Shown in pieces: positions 8,324 through 16,384 of a stretch of 64,000 nucleotides of DNA. The stretch's first letter is position 1; each line of letters opens with the position of its first letter. This stretch comes from Chloroflexota bacterium (GTDB lineage: Bacteria > Chloroflexota > UBA11872 > UBA12225), in NCBI GenBank assembly GCA_030447525.1, contig JAUJOR010000001.1, positions 182,488 to 246,487 on the forward strand, given 5' to 3'. Below the pieces are notes generated by a model. That model saw only the letters and a list, made by a program, of their open reading frames with translations. It searched no databases and was not told where the DNA came from. A program made the translations under genes and the position numbers.

Positions 8324-9512
8324 GCCCTTCACGGGCGAGCTGGCGCTGAAAGTCGGTAACCGGAATCCAGGGGGCCGGTGGCTCTGCCGGCAAGGGCAAG
8401 AGGGGCCGGCCATCCACGATGGTCAGGGCGTGGCGCAGGCGCTGCCCTCCCTCGCGCCGGACACGGTGGGTGTCGTAGAACGGGAAGCGCCCTTCCTCCA
8501 GACGGAACAGGGCCACGTCGGCGTAGGCCCCCGGCCGCAGGGTGCCGACTTCCCCCTGGAGACCGAGAATCTCCGCCGGGCGGGCGGTGGCCGCTCGGAT
8601 CACGTCGGGGAGGCTCATCCCCAGGGCGAGAAACTTCCCCAGCGTCGTCGGCAGGTCAAACATCGGGCCCAGGATGCTGATCTGGTGGATGTCCGTGGAG
8701 ATGACGTCCGGTCGGTAGCCGGCGGCCATCACCGCCTCAGCCGTCTGAAAGGAGAACCCCCCGCCACCGTGCCCCACGTCCACCACCATGCCGGCGTCCC
8801 AGGCCCGCCTGGCGCTCTCTCGCAGCCGGTTCGCCTCGTCCACGATCTTCATCGACGCCCCGGTAAAGCTATGGGTCAGGATGTCCCCCGGGCGCATCAG
8901 GGCCAGGACCTCGTCCACCTCCGGCGGGCCGGAGCCGATGTGCGTCATCAAGGGCAGCTCCGTCTCCTGCGCCACCTGCAGGGCGCGGCGCATCGGCTCC
9001 AGCCCGTGCGGGGCCACCGTGCTGCCCATGCGCACCTTGATTCCCCGCACCACGTCCCGGTTGCGGTTTGCCATTTCAAGGCACAGGGGCGCGTCGACGA
9101 ACTGCAGCACGGCCAGCTCGTGCGTCGCCGGGGCCAGGCCGATGCTGGAGATGTTGAGGAAGGCGTAGATGCGGGCCCGCGCCGGGCGGACGATCCACTC
9201 CCGGAAGGCGGGCAGGGTCATGGCCCCGGCAGAGCCGGCGTCCACAAAGGTGGTCACTCCGCTGCGGGCGGCCACGGGATCGGCCAGGATGCCCCAGTAG
9301 GTCGCCCCGGCGTAGACGTGGGTGTGCAGGTCAACCAGGCCGGGCGTGACCAATTGGCCGGTGGCGTCCACCACCTGGAAGGCCCCCTGCGCCGGGATCC
9401 CCCGGTCGACGGCTGCAATACGGTTGCGCGTGATGGCAACGTCCAGGAGGCCACCGTAGCCGGCGCCGGGGTCGACGACCTCCCCGCCCTTGATCAAGAG
9501 GTCGAACTTCAT
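8316..9512 (-). CDS. Metal-dependent amidohydrolase (COG3964-like, dihydroorotase relative)
   Basis: A cytosolic TIM-barrel hydrolase of 398 residues starting MKFDLLIKGGEVVDPG at ATG 9512; longer in-frame starts would lie inside the upstream gene. It shows the metal site LVTPGLVDLHTHVY (HxH), a candidate bridging lysine in GIKVRMG, the histidines in LMTHIGSGPPEVDE and DVGHGGGG, the aspartate in ISTDIHQ, and the C-terminal amidohydrolase cap motif LRPGAYADVALF. The overall pattern matches the amidohydrolase/deacetylase group related to EF_0837. It starts only 16 bp after the stop of the carbamoyltransferase gene, so the two are almost certainly cotranscribed. The substrate is unknown; a carbamoyl or acyl amide made by or related to its partner is a reasonable guess. 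Confidence 0.85.
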   Translation of the reverse strand: MKFDLLIKGGEVVDPGAGYGGLLDVAITRNRIAAVDRGIPAQGAFQVVDATGQLVTPGLVDLHTHVYAGATYWGILADPVAARSGVTTFVDAGSAGAMTLPAFREWIVRPARARIYAFLNISSIGLAPATHELAVLQFVDAPLCLEMANRNRDVVRGIKVRMGSTVAPHGLEPMRRALQVAQETELPLMTHIGSGPPEVDEVLALMRPGDILTHSFTGASMKIVDEANRLRESARRAWDAGMVVDVGHGGGGFSFQTAEAVMAAGYRPDVISTDIHQISILGPMFDLPTTLGKFLALGMSLPDVIRAATARPAEILGLQGEVGTLRPGAYADVALFRLEEGRFPFYDTHRVRREGGQRLRHALTIVDGRPLLPLPAEPPAPWIPVTDFQRQLAREGLP

Positions 9513-9528
9513 CGCCGTGTTTGCGGGC

Positions 9529-11319
9529 TCAGCCTGCCGAGGCGGCGTGCGCCGCGCGCCCCGCCGGCTGGGGCTGGGCCCAGGCATCGACGCTACCGAG
9601 AGCACGCGGCTGGGTCTCCCGGTCTGCCGGACTCCACGCCGGATCCTTAGCGATCACGAAGTCTCCGAGCACCAGGAAGTCAAGACCGGAGGAGTAGAAG
9701 GTGCGGACAGCGTCCTTCGGCGAGCAGACGATCGGCTCGCCCTTGAGGTTGAACGATGTGTTCAAGAGCACCGGCACCCCGGTCAGCCTGGCGAACTCAC
9801 TCAGCAGCGTGTGGAAGCGCGGATTGCTCTCTCGGGTGACGGTCTGGACACGGGCGCTCCCGTCCGCGTGCGTCACTGCCGGGATGACGTCTCGCTTATC
9901 GGGACGCACATTGAAGGTGATGATCATGAACGGGGCGTGCCGGCATTGCTCAAAGTACTCACCCGCGGCCTCCTCGAGGCACGAAGGTGCGAAGGGGCGC
10001 CATCCCTCCCGGAACTTGACAGACTCGTTGACCCGGTCGCGCATCTCGGTCCGCCGTGGGTCGGCGAGGATCGACCGATTACCCAGGGCGCGTGGTCCGA
10101 ACTCCATCCGCCCTTGGAACCAGCCGACGATCTTGCCTTCCGCCAGCAGGCCGGCCGTTACCGCCTCGACGTTCGGCACGGGTGCCCCATGCAGCTTGTA
10201 CGTCTGCATCACGGCCCGGATCTCGTCGTCGCTGTACTGCGGACCGAGGTAGGCATCCGTTAGCCGGGAGCGTGGCACGGGGCGCCCTAGAGCGGCATGC
10301 GCCCCGAGGGCAGCCCCGATGGCTGTCCCATCGTCGGTTGCCGCCGGCTGCACAAAGAGGTCGTCGACGAGGCCGGATGCCAGCAGACGCCCGTTGGCCT
10401 TCGAGTTCATCCCCACCCCCCCGGCGATGCACAGACGGCGGCAGCCGGTGAGTCGGATCCCCTCCTGCACCAAGGCGAAGATGGCCCGCTCCGTCGCCTG
10501 TTGCGCCGACGCCGCCAGGTCCTTGTCCGCCTGGGTGATCTCCACCTCCGGGCTGCGGCGCGCCCCGTACCGGGCGACGAGCTCCGTGATGTCGGACCAG
10601 TCTCGCCCGCATACGGCCCGGGCGTTGATGCGGTAGCCATGCGGCAGGATCTGGATCACGTCGTGTAGATCATCCGTCGGCTGCCCATAGGCCGCCAGGC
10701 CCATCACCTTCCACTCGTCATTGTGCCGCTCGAAGCCCAGGAGGTCGGTGAAGCCCTCGTAGAAGGCGCCAAGGGAGTTCGGGTAAGGCACCGTCTTGAC
10801 CGTCTTGAGGCGCCCGCCGCGCCCGTGGTAGATGGTGGTTGCCTGGTAGGCGCCGCGCCCGTCCATTACCAGCACCAGCGCATCGTCGAAGCCGGAACAG
10901 GCGTAGGCGCTCCAGGCATGGGCCTCGTGATGGTCGACGTCGAAGAAGCGCAGCCCGGCGCCCGACCCGAGGGTGCGCTGGAACGCGCGATGTCCGTTCC
11001 CGGAGTGGACTTCTCGCGCAATCGTCAACAGCGACTGGACGATGTACCGTGTGCTGAACGGCAGCTTCCCGGTGAGGGTGCTGCGCAGCGTGTGCAATGG
11101 TGTGACCCCGCCGCGGTTCCAGCCAAAGGCGACGGCGTCGAGATCACGGACGCCGATGTCCCCGTGCTGCAGCGCCGCCTCGATGGCCAGCTTCGGGAAG
11201 CGGGCATCCTTCTTGATCCGCGAGAACCGCTCCTCTTGAGCAGCGAAGACGATCTGTCCGTCCTGTATCAGAGCCGCCGACGTTTCGTGCAAGTAGCAGT
11301 TGATGCCCAGCACGTTCAT
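9529..11319 (-). CDS. Carbamoyltransferase, NodU/CmcH/TobZ family
   Basis: An ATP-dependent O-carbamoyltransferase that uses carbamoyl phosphate to decorate a hydroxyl of a sugar or small molecule. It has 596 residues, the usual length. Motifs in order: MNVLGINCYLHETSAALI (Kae1-like start), AAQEERFSRIKKDARFP, DVDHHEAHAWSAY (metal-binding His pair), VMDGRG, CIAGGVGMNSKANG, then the C-terminal domain GWFQGRMEFGPRALGNRSIL and FREGWRPFAPS. The start is ATG 11319 with AGGGGG upstream. It forms a tight pair with the amidohydrolase gene. No antibiotic or Nod-factor genes are near, so the acceptor may be a surface glycan from the carbohydrate block. Confidence 0.92.
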   Translation of the reverse strand: MNVLGINCYLHETSAALIQDGQIVFAAQEERFSRIKKDARFPKLAIEAALQHGDIGVRDLDAVAFGWNRGGVTPLHTLRSTLTGKLPFSTRYIVQSLLTIAREVHSGNGHRAFQRTLGSGAGLRFFDVDHHEAHAWSAYACSGFDDALVLVMDGRGAYQATTIYHGRGGRLKTVKTVPYPNSLGAFYEGFTDLLGFERHNDEWKVMGLAAYGQPTDDLHDVIQILPHGYRINARAVCGRDWSDITELVARYGARRSPEVEITQADKDLAASAQQATERAIFALVQEGIRLTGCRRLCIAGGVGMNSKANGRLLASGLVDDLFVQPAATDDGTAIGAALGAHAALGRPVPRSRLTDAYLGPQYSDDEIRAVMQTYKLHGAPVPNVEAVTAGLLAEGKIVGWFQGRMEFGPRALGNRSILADPRRTEMRDRVNESVKFREGWRPFAPSCLEEAAGEYFEQCRHAPFMIITFNVRPDKRDVIPAVTHADGSARVQTVTRESNPRFHTLLSEFARLTGVPVLLNTSFNLKGEPIVCSPKDAVRTFYSSGLDFLVLGDFVIAKDPAWSPADRETQPRALGSVDAWAQPQPAGRAAHAASAG

Positions 11320-11727
11320 TGAGCTTATCCCCCTCTATGCGCTCGCTCGCGACCACTGCGTAGCCTCCCGCCTGCCGGCGAGGGCCTACGCCCTACGGGG
11401 AGTCACTCCCCTGTGCACACGAAGCCTGGTGGCCCTCGCCCCCTGGTTCGTTCCCCGCACCGGAGCCCCCGGTCTCAACCCGTAGCCCAGACGTGGGGCT
11501 CAGCGTCCCAACGCCGTGTGGTGTTGTTGTGCCATTTGGGTTGGGGTTCGGTTGAGGGTGAGCGAATCCCTGGCCCCATACCTTGGCCCCTGATGTGGCA
11601 CACCTCTTGCTGACTGCCTGCGACGAGTAGACGAATCGTAGCAGGCAGCCCGGCGCCGGCACCTCGTGGGTCACATCGCAGATCCGCACCACGGCGCCTG
11701 TTCCAGCCAGCACCAGGAGGCAAGGCC
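11320..11727. other. Intergenic region with one inverted repeat, no gene seen
   Basis: This 408 bp gap separates the divergent carbamoyltransferase and small membrane protein genes and must hold both promoters. It contains the hairpin at 11614-11648, listed separately. No open frame in it looks like a protein. Confidence 0.5.
11614..11648. promoter_or_regulatory. 12 bp-arm inverted repeat (operator or leader hairpin)
   Basis: CTGCCTGCGACGA and TCGTAGCAGGCAG pair as 12 matches with one G/A mismatch around a 9 nt loop. It lies 80 bp upstream of the small membrane protein gene at 11728. There is no T tract, so an operator or 5' leader structure is more likely than a terminator. Confidence 0.5.
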
Positions 11728-11946
11728 ATGAGCGCACCAGCGCGACGACCGGCAAGCGCGGGGAGCCAGGACGAGGCCGCCGGCCGCCTGGCCTTAATCG
11801 TCTACTTCGCTGTGCTGTTCTTACTGCTCCTGACCTTTATCGTCATCGGGTGGCTGGTCGTGGCGCGGCCAGTGGAAGACCCGGATCAGTACGCCGGCCC
11901 CGGCCATGCTCCCAGTCTGGCCGCGCCTATCGCCCTCCAGCTGTAG
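11728..11946 (+). CDS. Small single-pass membrane protein
   Basis: A 72-residue protein with a good AGGAGG Shine-Dalgarno 7 nt before its ATG. Residues 21-46 (LALIVYFAVLFLLLLTFIVIGWLVVA) form one long hydrophobic helix, flanked by a short Ala/Arg-rich head and a Pro/Gly-rich tail of about 25 residues. I do not recognise the family. The strong ribosome site and the coding-like codon use make it credible. It may be a small subunit or modulator of a membrane complex, but no partner is next to it. Confidence 0.65.
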   Translation: MSAPARRPASAGSQDEAAGRLALIVYFAVLFLLLLTFIVIGWLVVARPVEDPDQYAGPGHAPSLAAPIALQL

Positions 11947-11980
11947 CACCCATCGGCCATCATCTCCTCTCTGGTCTTGC

Positions 11981-12014
11981 CCCTGCCGTGGCACCTGGCG
12001 CGGGGAGGGCAGGG
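11981..12014. terminator. Possible bidirectional hairpin between convergent genes
   Basis: CCCTGCC at 11981-11987 pairs with GGCAGGG at 12008-12014 around a 20 nt loop, between the 3' ends of the small membrane protein and the sulfatase. There is no T run; this is a weak call. Confidence 0.3.
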
Positions 12015-12025
12015 CTACACCCCGG

Positions 12026-13549
12026 TCAGGCCCCGGCGATGCGGGGCATGCGTGTCGGCTCGCGCTTCAGCTCGGCGTCGACAAAGGCGTGGAGCAAGCG
12101 GGACTTGAGCTCGGCGCTGGCAGGCTCATCCCAGAGGTTGCGCACCTCCTGGGGGTCCTCTTCCAGGTCGAACAGCTCGCCATAAGGCTGATCCCGATAC
12201 ACGGTGATCTTGTAGCGGCTGTCTATGTAGGTGCGCAGGTGCACCTTCGTCGGCTGGTGGCGATTCTCCACGATGACGTGGTCGCGCACCGCCGGGGCAT
12301 CCCCGCGCCACACCGGGAGCTGGTCCAGGCCCTGCATCACCCCCGGTACCGGGAGACCGGCCGCCCCCAGGAAGGTCGGCGAGAGGTCGACCGTACTCTG
12401 CAGCGCCGCGGTGACGCGCCCCGCCGGGACCTGCCCCGGATAGCGCGCCAGGAAGGGCAGGCGCACCATGTCCTCGTAGTGGAAGGCTCCTTTGGCGATC
12501 AGGCCGTGCTGGCCGAGGAAGTGGCCGTGGTCGGTGGTGAAGACCACCAGGGTGTCGGCCGCCACGCCCAGCTCGTCCAACCGCTGGAGGATGCGCCCGA
12601 TCTCTTGATCCATGAAGCTGGTCATCCCGTAGTACACCGCCATGTCCCGCTGCAAGGATGCCCGCTCGTGGAGATGGGACTGGAAGCCGTGATTTCCGAA
12701 CGGTGTCTCCCGGTACATGGAAAAGTCCGGGCGGGCTTGCTGCGTCTTCTGGAAGTGGGGCGGATTGCGGTCGTGCTCGCCAGGCACCACCGCCCCCGGC
12801 TCCATGTCTGCCGGGTCGTACATGGAGGCCCATGGCTCGGGCACAAGGTACGGGGGATGGGGATCGGGGAAGCTGGCCCACAAGAAGAACGGGGCCTCGG
12901 TGGCGCAGACGCGATTGATGAAGCTGATGCTCCGCTCGGCGATCCAGCGGTTGTAGTGCAGCTCTTCCGGCAGCTCCCAGGTGTGCCGGCGCTGGGGCAG
13001 GGAAGAATCGGGCGGCCAGGGCCGGAAGTACTCCCGCCAGTTTGCCAGGCCCTGCTCCTCCAGCCAGATGGCGTAGTGCTGTCCGGCGTGCGACTCGTCG
13101 GCGTGATTGCGGCACACCTCCACGCGATCAAAGCCATACCAGGGGCCCCCGAAGCGGCGCCAGAAGTCCAGGTCGCGCAGCGTCGGCTGCGTCTCCAGCG
13201 ACTGGCTCTCGGGAGTGGAGGCCAGGGGCTGAAAGTGCGCCTTACCCACCAGCCCGGTGGCGTACCCATGGCGGGAAAGGGTCTGGCCTACCGTGGGGAC
13301 GTCTTCCGGAAGCTTCACCCCGATTGTCCAGCAGCCGTGCATGGAGGGATAGAGCCCGGTGATGATGCTCGACCGGGCGGGGGAGCAGACAGGATTAGGG
13401 CAGTAGGCGCGGGTAAAGCGAGTCCCCTCGGCCGCCAGCCGGTCAAGGGCGGGGGTCTTGAGACGCGGGTTGGTGACCCCCAGGGCGCTGTAGTGCTGCT
13501 GATCGCTGGTGATGAGCAGGATGTTCGGTGGCTTGTGGTGAAGTCTCAC
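12026..13549 (-). CDS. Sulfatase (alkaline phosphatase superfamily, type I)
   Basis: Hydrolyses sulfate esters, possibly of polysaccharides. It has 507 residues, the normal length. The N-terminal metal site is NILLITSDQQ. The catalytic motif is CSPAR (residues 55-59), the C-x-P-x-R sequence whose cysteine is converted to formylglycine; the neighbouring GLYPSMHG is the rest of the signature. Further metal ligands appear in VVFTTDHGHFLGQHG. There is no signal peptide, which suggests a cytosolic enzyme. The start is GTG 13549, without an obvious ribosome site. No formylglycine-generating enzyme lies in the window. Arylsulfatase, choline sulfatase and phosphonate monoesterase are alternatives within the superfamily. 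Confidence 0.9.
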   Translation of the reverse strand: MRLHHKPPNILLITSDQQHYSALGVTNPRLKTPALDRLAAEGTRFTRAYCPNPVCSPARSSIITGLYPSMHGCWTIGVKLPEDVPTVGQTLSRHGYATGLVGKAHFQPLASTPESQSLETQPTLRDLDFWRRFGGPWYGFDRVEVCRNHADESHAGQHYAIWLEEQGLANWREYFRPWPPDSSLPQRRHTWELPEELHYNRWIAERSISFINRVCATEAPFFLWASFPDPHPPYLVPEPWASMYDPADMEPGAVVPGEHDRNPPHFQKTQQARPDFSMYRETPFGNHGFQSHLHERASLQRDMAVYYGMTSFMDQEIGRILQRLDELGVAADTLVVFTTDHGHFLGQHGLIAKGAFHYEDMVRLPFLARYPGQVPAGRVTAALQSTVDLSPTFLGAAGLPVPGVMQGLDQLPVWRGDAPAVRDHVIVENRHQPTKVHLRTYIDSRYKITVYRDQPYGELFDLEEDPQEVRNLWDEPASAELKSRLLHAFVDAELKREPTRMPRIAGA

Positions 13550-13866
13550 GTCTCACGTCCCACGTCTCAGCGCTGGCGTCTCAGCTCTGGCATCCGAGAC
13601 ACCCGCCGTTGCCCCCGGCAGGGGCTATCGCCAGGGGCCATAACCATGTGCCGGCGTCCACCGGCCGATAGATGGATGCACTGCAGATTGATGCACAGAC
13701 GCACCGTAGATGGGCACACCGCTGGCTAGCGCACTATGGTATCAAGGCACCCTCAACGGCGGGCTTACCCTTGTCCTCCCCTGGCGGGCCACGGGAGCGT
13801 CCTGGCCCCAAAGGGGTAGAACGGGGATGATAGAACCAAGGGTAGACTACGCAGCGCAGGGAACCA
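13550..13866. other. Intergenic region with short direct repeats
   Basis: This 317 bp gap lies between divergent genes. Next to the sulfatase start, near-identical 8-mers ACGTCTCA/ACGTCCCA/ACGTCTCA stand in tandem (about 13547-13571). At the right end TAGACT (13843-13848) precedes the flavoprotein gene. No open frame is convincing. Confidence 0.5.
13843..13848 (+). promoter_or_regulatory. -10 box (TAGACT) for the flavoprotein gene
   Basis: TAGACT lies 18 nt before the ATG at 13867, with an AGGGAA Shine-Dalgarno-like sequence between, giving a short conventional leader. Confidence 0.4.
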
Positions 13867-15039
13867 ATGGCTGAGCGCACCGTGTATGACGTGGCCGTGA
13901 TCGGCGCCGGACCCGCCGGCGCCCAAGCCGCCGTCTCGGCGGCCCACCAGATGAGGCACGTCCTCGTCCTGGATGCCGGGCCGATCAGCCAGCGCAAGGG
14001 CCGCGGGTACTGGTCGAAGACGGTGGAGTATCAGGACGCCCCGGTCTTCCCGGGGATCACCGGGCCACGATTCTTCCGTGCCCTGCACGAGTGGATGGAC
14101 GCCCAGCCCCTGCGGGCGGTGACCATCGCCGGCCGGCAGCGCCCCGTAGGGATCGACCGGCGCCCCGGCGTGGTGCTGCGCCTGGCCCGGGTGGCGCCCC
14201 AGCCGGAGAATGGGCGGGCCCCCGCGGGACACCTCTTCGAGCTCCACGCGTCCACTGCCCCCCTGAAAGGGGATAGCCCGGCAAAGGGGGATGGCCCGGC
14301 AAAGGGGGACAGCCTCCCCAGCGAGGCCAGTCCGCCGGGCGACGTCCCCCCTCACCTGGAGCGCTTCTACGCCCGCGCCGTCGTCATCGCCTCCGGCTTC
14401 GAGGACGTCTGGCCGGAGATCGAGGTCGAGGCGGGCGCCAGACGCCTCTACCAGCGCTACCGGACGGTCTTCCGCTACGCCGGGAACCGCAAGGGCTGGC
14501 ACGTCTGCATCCGCTGCGATGGCCACCTGCACGTGGACGAGCACCTGGCGGTGCTGGCCAACGGCGACCTGGCCTGGGGCATCGTCCGCGGGGCCCAGGA
14601 CTTCACAGACAAGATGACCATCCTGACCAACGGCGAGCCAGCCAGGTTCTCCGAGCGCCAGGAGGCCGTGTTGCGCGAGCGGGGCATCGGCGTCGTGGAG
14701 GGGCGGGTCGTGGCGCACATCGGAAAAGGAACCGACCTCCTGGGGCTGCGCCTCGAAGACGGGCGGGAGCTCTTCTTCGACGGCTTTATCCTCGACTACG
14801 GCCTGGAGCCGAACACCGCTTACCTGCGGGCGGAAGACGGCTGGGCCCCCAGGCGCGACGCGGACGGTCTGCTGGTGGTGGACGAAGACGGGCAGGTGCT
14901 GGACGAGCTGGGCCAGCCTGTGCCCGGGCTCTTCGCCGCCGGGGACATCGTGGCCGACCAGCGTAACCTGATCGCCACCGCCTTTGGCCTGGGGCAGAAC
15001 GCCGGGCTGGCGGCGTCCGACCTGATGCGCGAGTGGTAA
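13867..15039 (+). CDS. Thioredoxin-reductase-like FAD disulfide oxidoreductase
   Basis: A 390-residue flavoprotein of the low-molecular-weight TrxR group. The FAD-binding loop GAGPAGAQAA is at residues 12-21, the redox pair is CIRCDG in the central domain (C-x-x-C as in TrxR CATCDG), and the C-terminal FAD motif GLFAAGDIVAD is intact. The NADPH-binding GxGxxA loop that should follow the CxxC is instead LANGDLAWG, so normal NADPH use is doubtful. Residues about 135-155 are an inserted Lys-Gly-Asp-Ser/Pro-Ala repeat encoded by tandem 17 bp units. It could be a dithiol oxidase (GliT/HlmI-like) or a ferredoxin-linked relative. No thioredoxin gene is adjacent. Confidence 0.8.
   Translation: MAERTVYDVAVIGAGPAGAQAAVSAAHQMRHVLVLDAGPISQRKGRGYWSKTVEYQDAPVFPGITGPRFFRALHEWMDAQPLRAVTIAGRQRPVGIDRRPGVVLRLARVAPQPENGRAPAGHLFELHASTAPLKGDSPAKGDGPAKGDSLPSEASPPGDVPPHLERFYARAVVIASGFEDVWPEIEVEAGARRLYQRYRTVFRYAGNRKGWHVCIRCDGHLHVDEHLAVLANGDLAWGIVRGAQDFTDKMTILTNGEPARFSERQEAVLRERGIGVVEGRVVAHIGKGTDLLGLRLEDGRELFFDGFILDYGLEPNTAYLRAEDGWAPRRDADGLLVVDEDGQVLDELGQPVPGLFAAGDIVADQRNLIATAFGLGQNAGLAASDLMREW
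14269..14320 (+). repeat. In-frame tandem 17 bp units inside the flavoprotein gene
   Basis: Three imperfect units around GCAAAGGGGGAT encode repeated Ala/Leu-Lys-Gly-Asp-Ser/Gly-Pro. The copies sit in the loop between the N-terminal FAD segment and the central domain and preserve the reading frame. Confidence 0.65.
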
Positions 15040-15069
15040 GGGGGAGCGCTGCGGAGATCCCGCTGCGGC

Positions 15070-15075
15070 TATAGT
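15070..15075 (+). promoter_or_regulatory. -10 box (TATAGT) for the DUF3500 gene
   Basis: TATAGT lies in the gap after the flavoprotein stop and would give a leader of about 35 nt that ends in the AGGAGGGG ribosome site of the gene at 15117. Confidence 0.45.
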
Positions 15076-15116
15076 CTACGGGCGCCACTTGGACGCCACT
15101 GGCACAGGAGGGGCAG

Positions 15117-16151
15117 ATGAACGAATCGGTGGGGCTGAGGGCGCGCTCCCCCGCGAGCGCCGCGGAAATGCCGATAGAGCTGGAGTCGGTCACGGCGCGC
15201 CGTATGGCCGAAGCGGCCACCACCTTTCTCGCCAGCCTGACGCCGGATCAGCGTTCCCGCACCATGTTTTCCGTGGCCGACGAGGAGCGCTTGAACTGGC
15301 ATTACGTCCCCCGCAAGCGACGTGGCCTCCCCCTAACCGAGATGGACGGCAGTCAGCAGAAGCTCGCCCACGCCCTCCTTTCTAGCGGGTTGAGCCGGCA
15401 GGGCTACGCCAAGGCAGTGACCATCATGAGTCTGGAGAAGATCCTGGCCCAGCTGGAGGGCTCCGGGCGGCGCTGGCCTCGCGACCCCGACCTGTACTAC
15501 GTCACCGTCTTCGGCACCCCTTCGGATGACGCCCCCTGGGGCTGGCGCGTCGAGGGGCACCACGTCTCGGTAAACCTGCTCGTCGCCGACGGCCGGCGCA
15601 TTGCCCCCACGCCGAGCTTTTTCGGGGCCAACCCCGCCTGCGTCCCGGAGGGCACCCCGCAGCCGGGCCTGGCCGGCCTCCGCGTCCTCGCCGCCGAAGA
15701 AGACCTCGCTCGCCGCGTCCTGGCCACCCTGGAGCCCCCCCAACGGGGCCGCGCCTTGATTGCCCCTGACGCCCCGGCGGACATCCTTACCCGCTCCGAG
15801 CGGCGCGTCCGCCTGGACGCCCCCACCGGCCTCGCCGCCGGGGACATGTCCGCCGCGCCCCGCGAGCACCTCCGGCACCTGGTCCAGGAGTACGTCAGGC
15901 GCATGCCGGAAGACGTGGCCGACACACGCCTGAACCGCATCGAGCGGGATGGCATGGGGCACATCCACTTCGCCTGGGCTGGGAGCGAGACCCCCGGAGG
16001 GCCGCACTACTACCGCCTCCAGGGACCTAGCTTCCTCGTGGAGTATGACAACACCCAGAACGACGCCAACCACATCCACACCGTCTGGCGTGACCTACAG
16101 GGCGACTGGGGCGACGACCTCCTCGCCGGCCACTACCAGGACTCCCACTAG
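15117..16151 (+). CDS. DUF3500 family protein
   Basis: A 344-residue protein matching the DUF3500 pattern. It opens with a helix and SLTPDQRSRTMFSV, then NWHYVPRKRRGLPLTEM, and later WGWRVEGHHVSVNLLV, FFGANPACVPEGT, and a C-terminal YYRLQGPSFLVEYDNTQN with NHIHTVWRDLQGDWG. The many conserved His, Asp and Asn residues suggest a metal or small-ligand site, but the biochemical function of the family is not established as far as I know. A strong AGGAGGGG is 4 nt before the ATG. It may be in one transcription unit with the flavoprotein gene (77 bp gap), although it also has its own -10 box. Confidence 0.85.
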   Translation: MNESVGLRARSPASAAEMPIELESVTARRMAEAATTFLASLTPDQRSRTMFSVADEERLNWHYVPRKRRGLPLTEMDGSQQKLAHALLSSGLSRQGYAKAVTIMSLEKILAQLEGSGRRWPRDPDLYYVTVFGTPSDDAPWGWRVEGHHVSVNLLVADGRRIAPTPSFFGANPACVPEGTPQPGLAGLRVLAAEEDLARRVLATLEPPQRGRALIAPDAPADILTRSERRVRLDAPTGLAAGDMSAAPREHLRHLVQEYVRRMPEDVADTRLNRIERDGMGHIHFAWAGSETPGGPHYYRLQGPSFLVEYDNTQNDANHIHTVWRDLQGDWGDDLLAGHYQDSH

Positions 16152-16213
16152 ATCTGCGGTCTTCGTTGACACGGCTCAGGCCCGCGGGGGCCATGGGTCC
16201 CAGCCGTCTGCGG

Positions 16214-16350
16214 TGGGTTCATCCCAGCCCCCATCTGCGCGCACGGCTCCCCCGGCGGCTGGCCAGGTACACGGCCGCGCCGAGCCCGGCCAAGGTGAGC
16301 TACCTCCGGTGACAATCGCCACCTGCGCGGTCAGATCAAAGAGCGCCTGC
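16214..16350 (-). pseudogene. Remnant of a short-chain dehydrogenase/reductase
   Basis: Read leftward, 16346-16290 encodes ALFDLTAQVAIVTGGS, the N-terminal strand and Gly-rich loop of SDR enzymes. A shifted frame then gives LAGLGAAVYLASRRG, the next helix and the second strand with the NADP-binding Arg pair, before a stop. About ten residues of the cofactor loop are missing at the frame change, and nothing of the catalytic Ser-Tyr-Lys part remains. So this is a short, decayed fragment in the gap between convergent genes. Confidence 0.6.
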
Positions 16351-16384
16351 GCCCGGGGCGCCTGCGCCCGTCTGAGGGGGAATG

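Noticed and set aside
7971..9650. A 559-codon plus-strand frame over the amidohydrolase
   Set aside because: It is the antisense shadow of a well-supported gene and has no protein family features.
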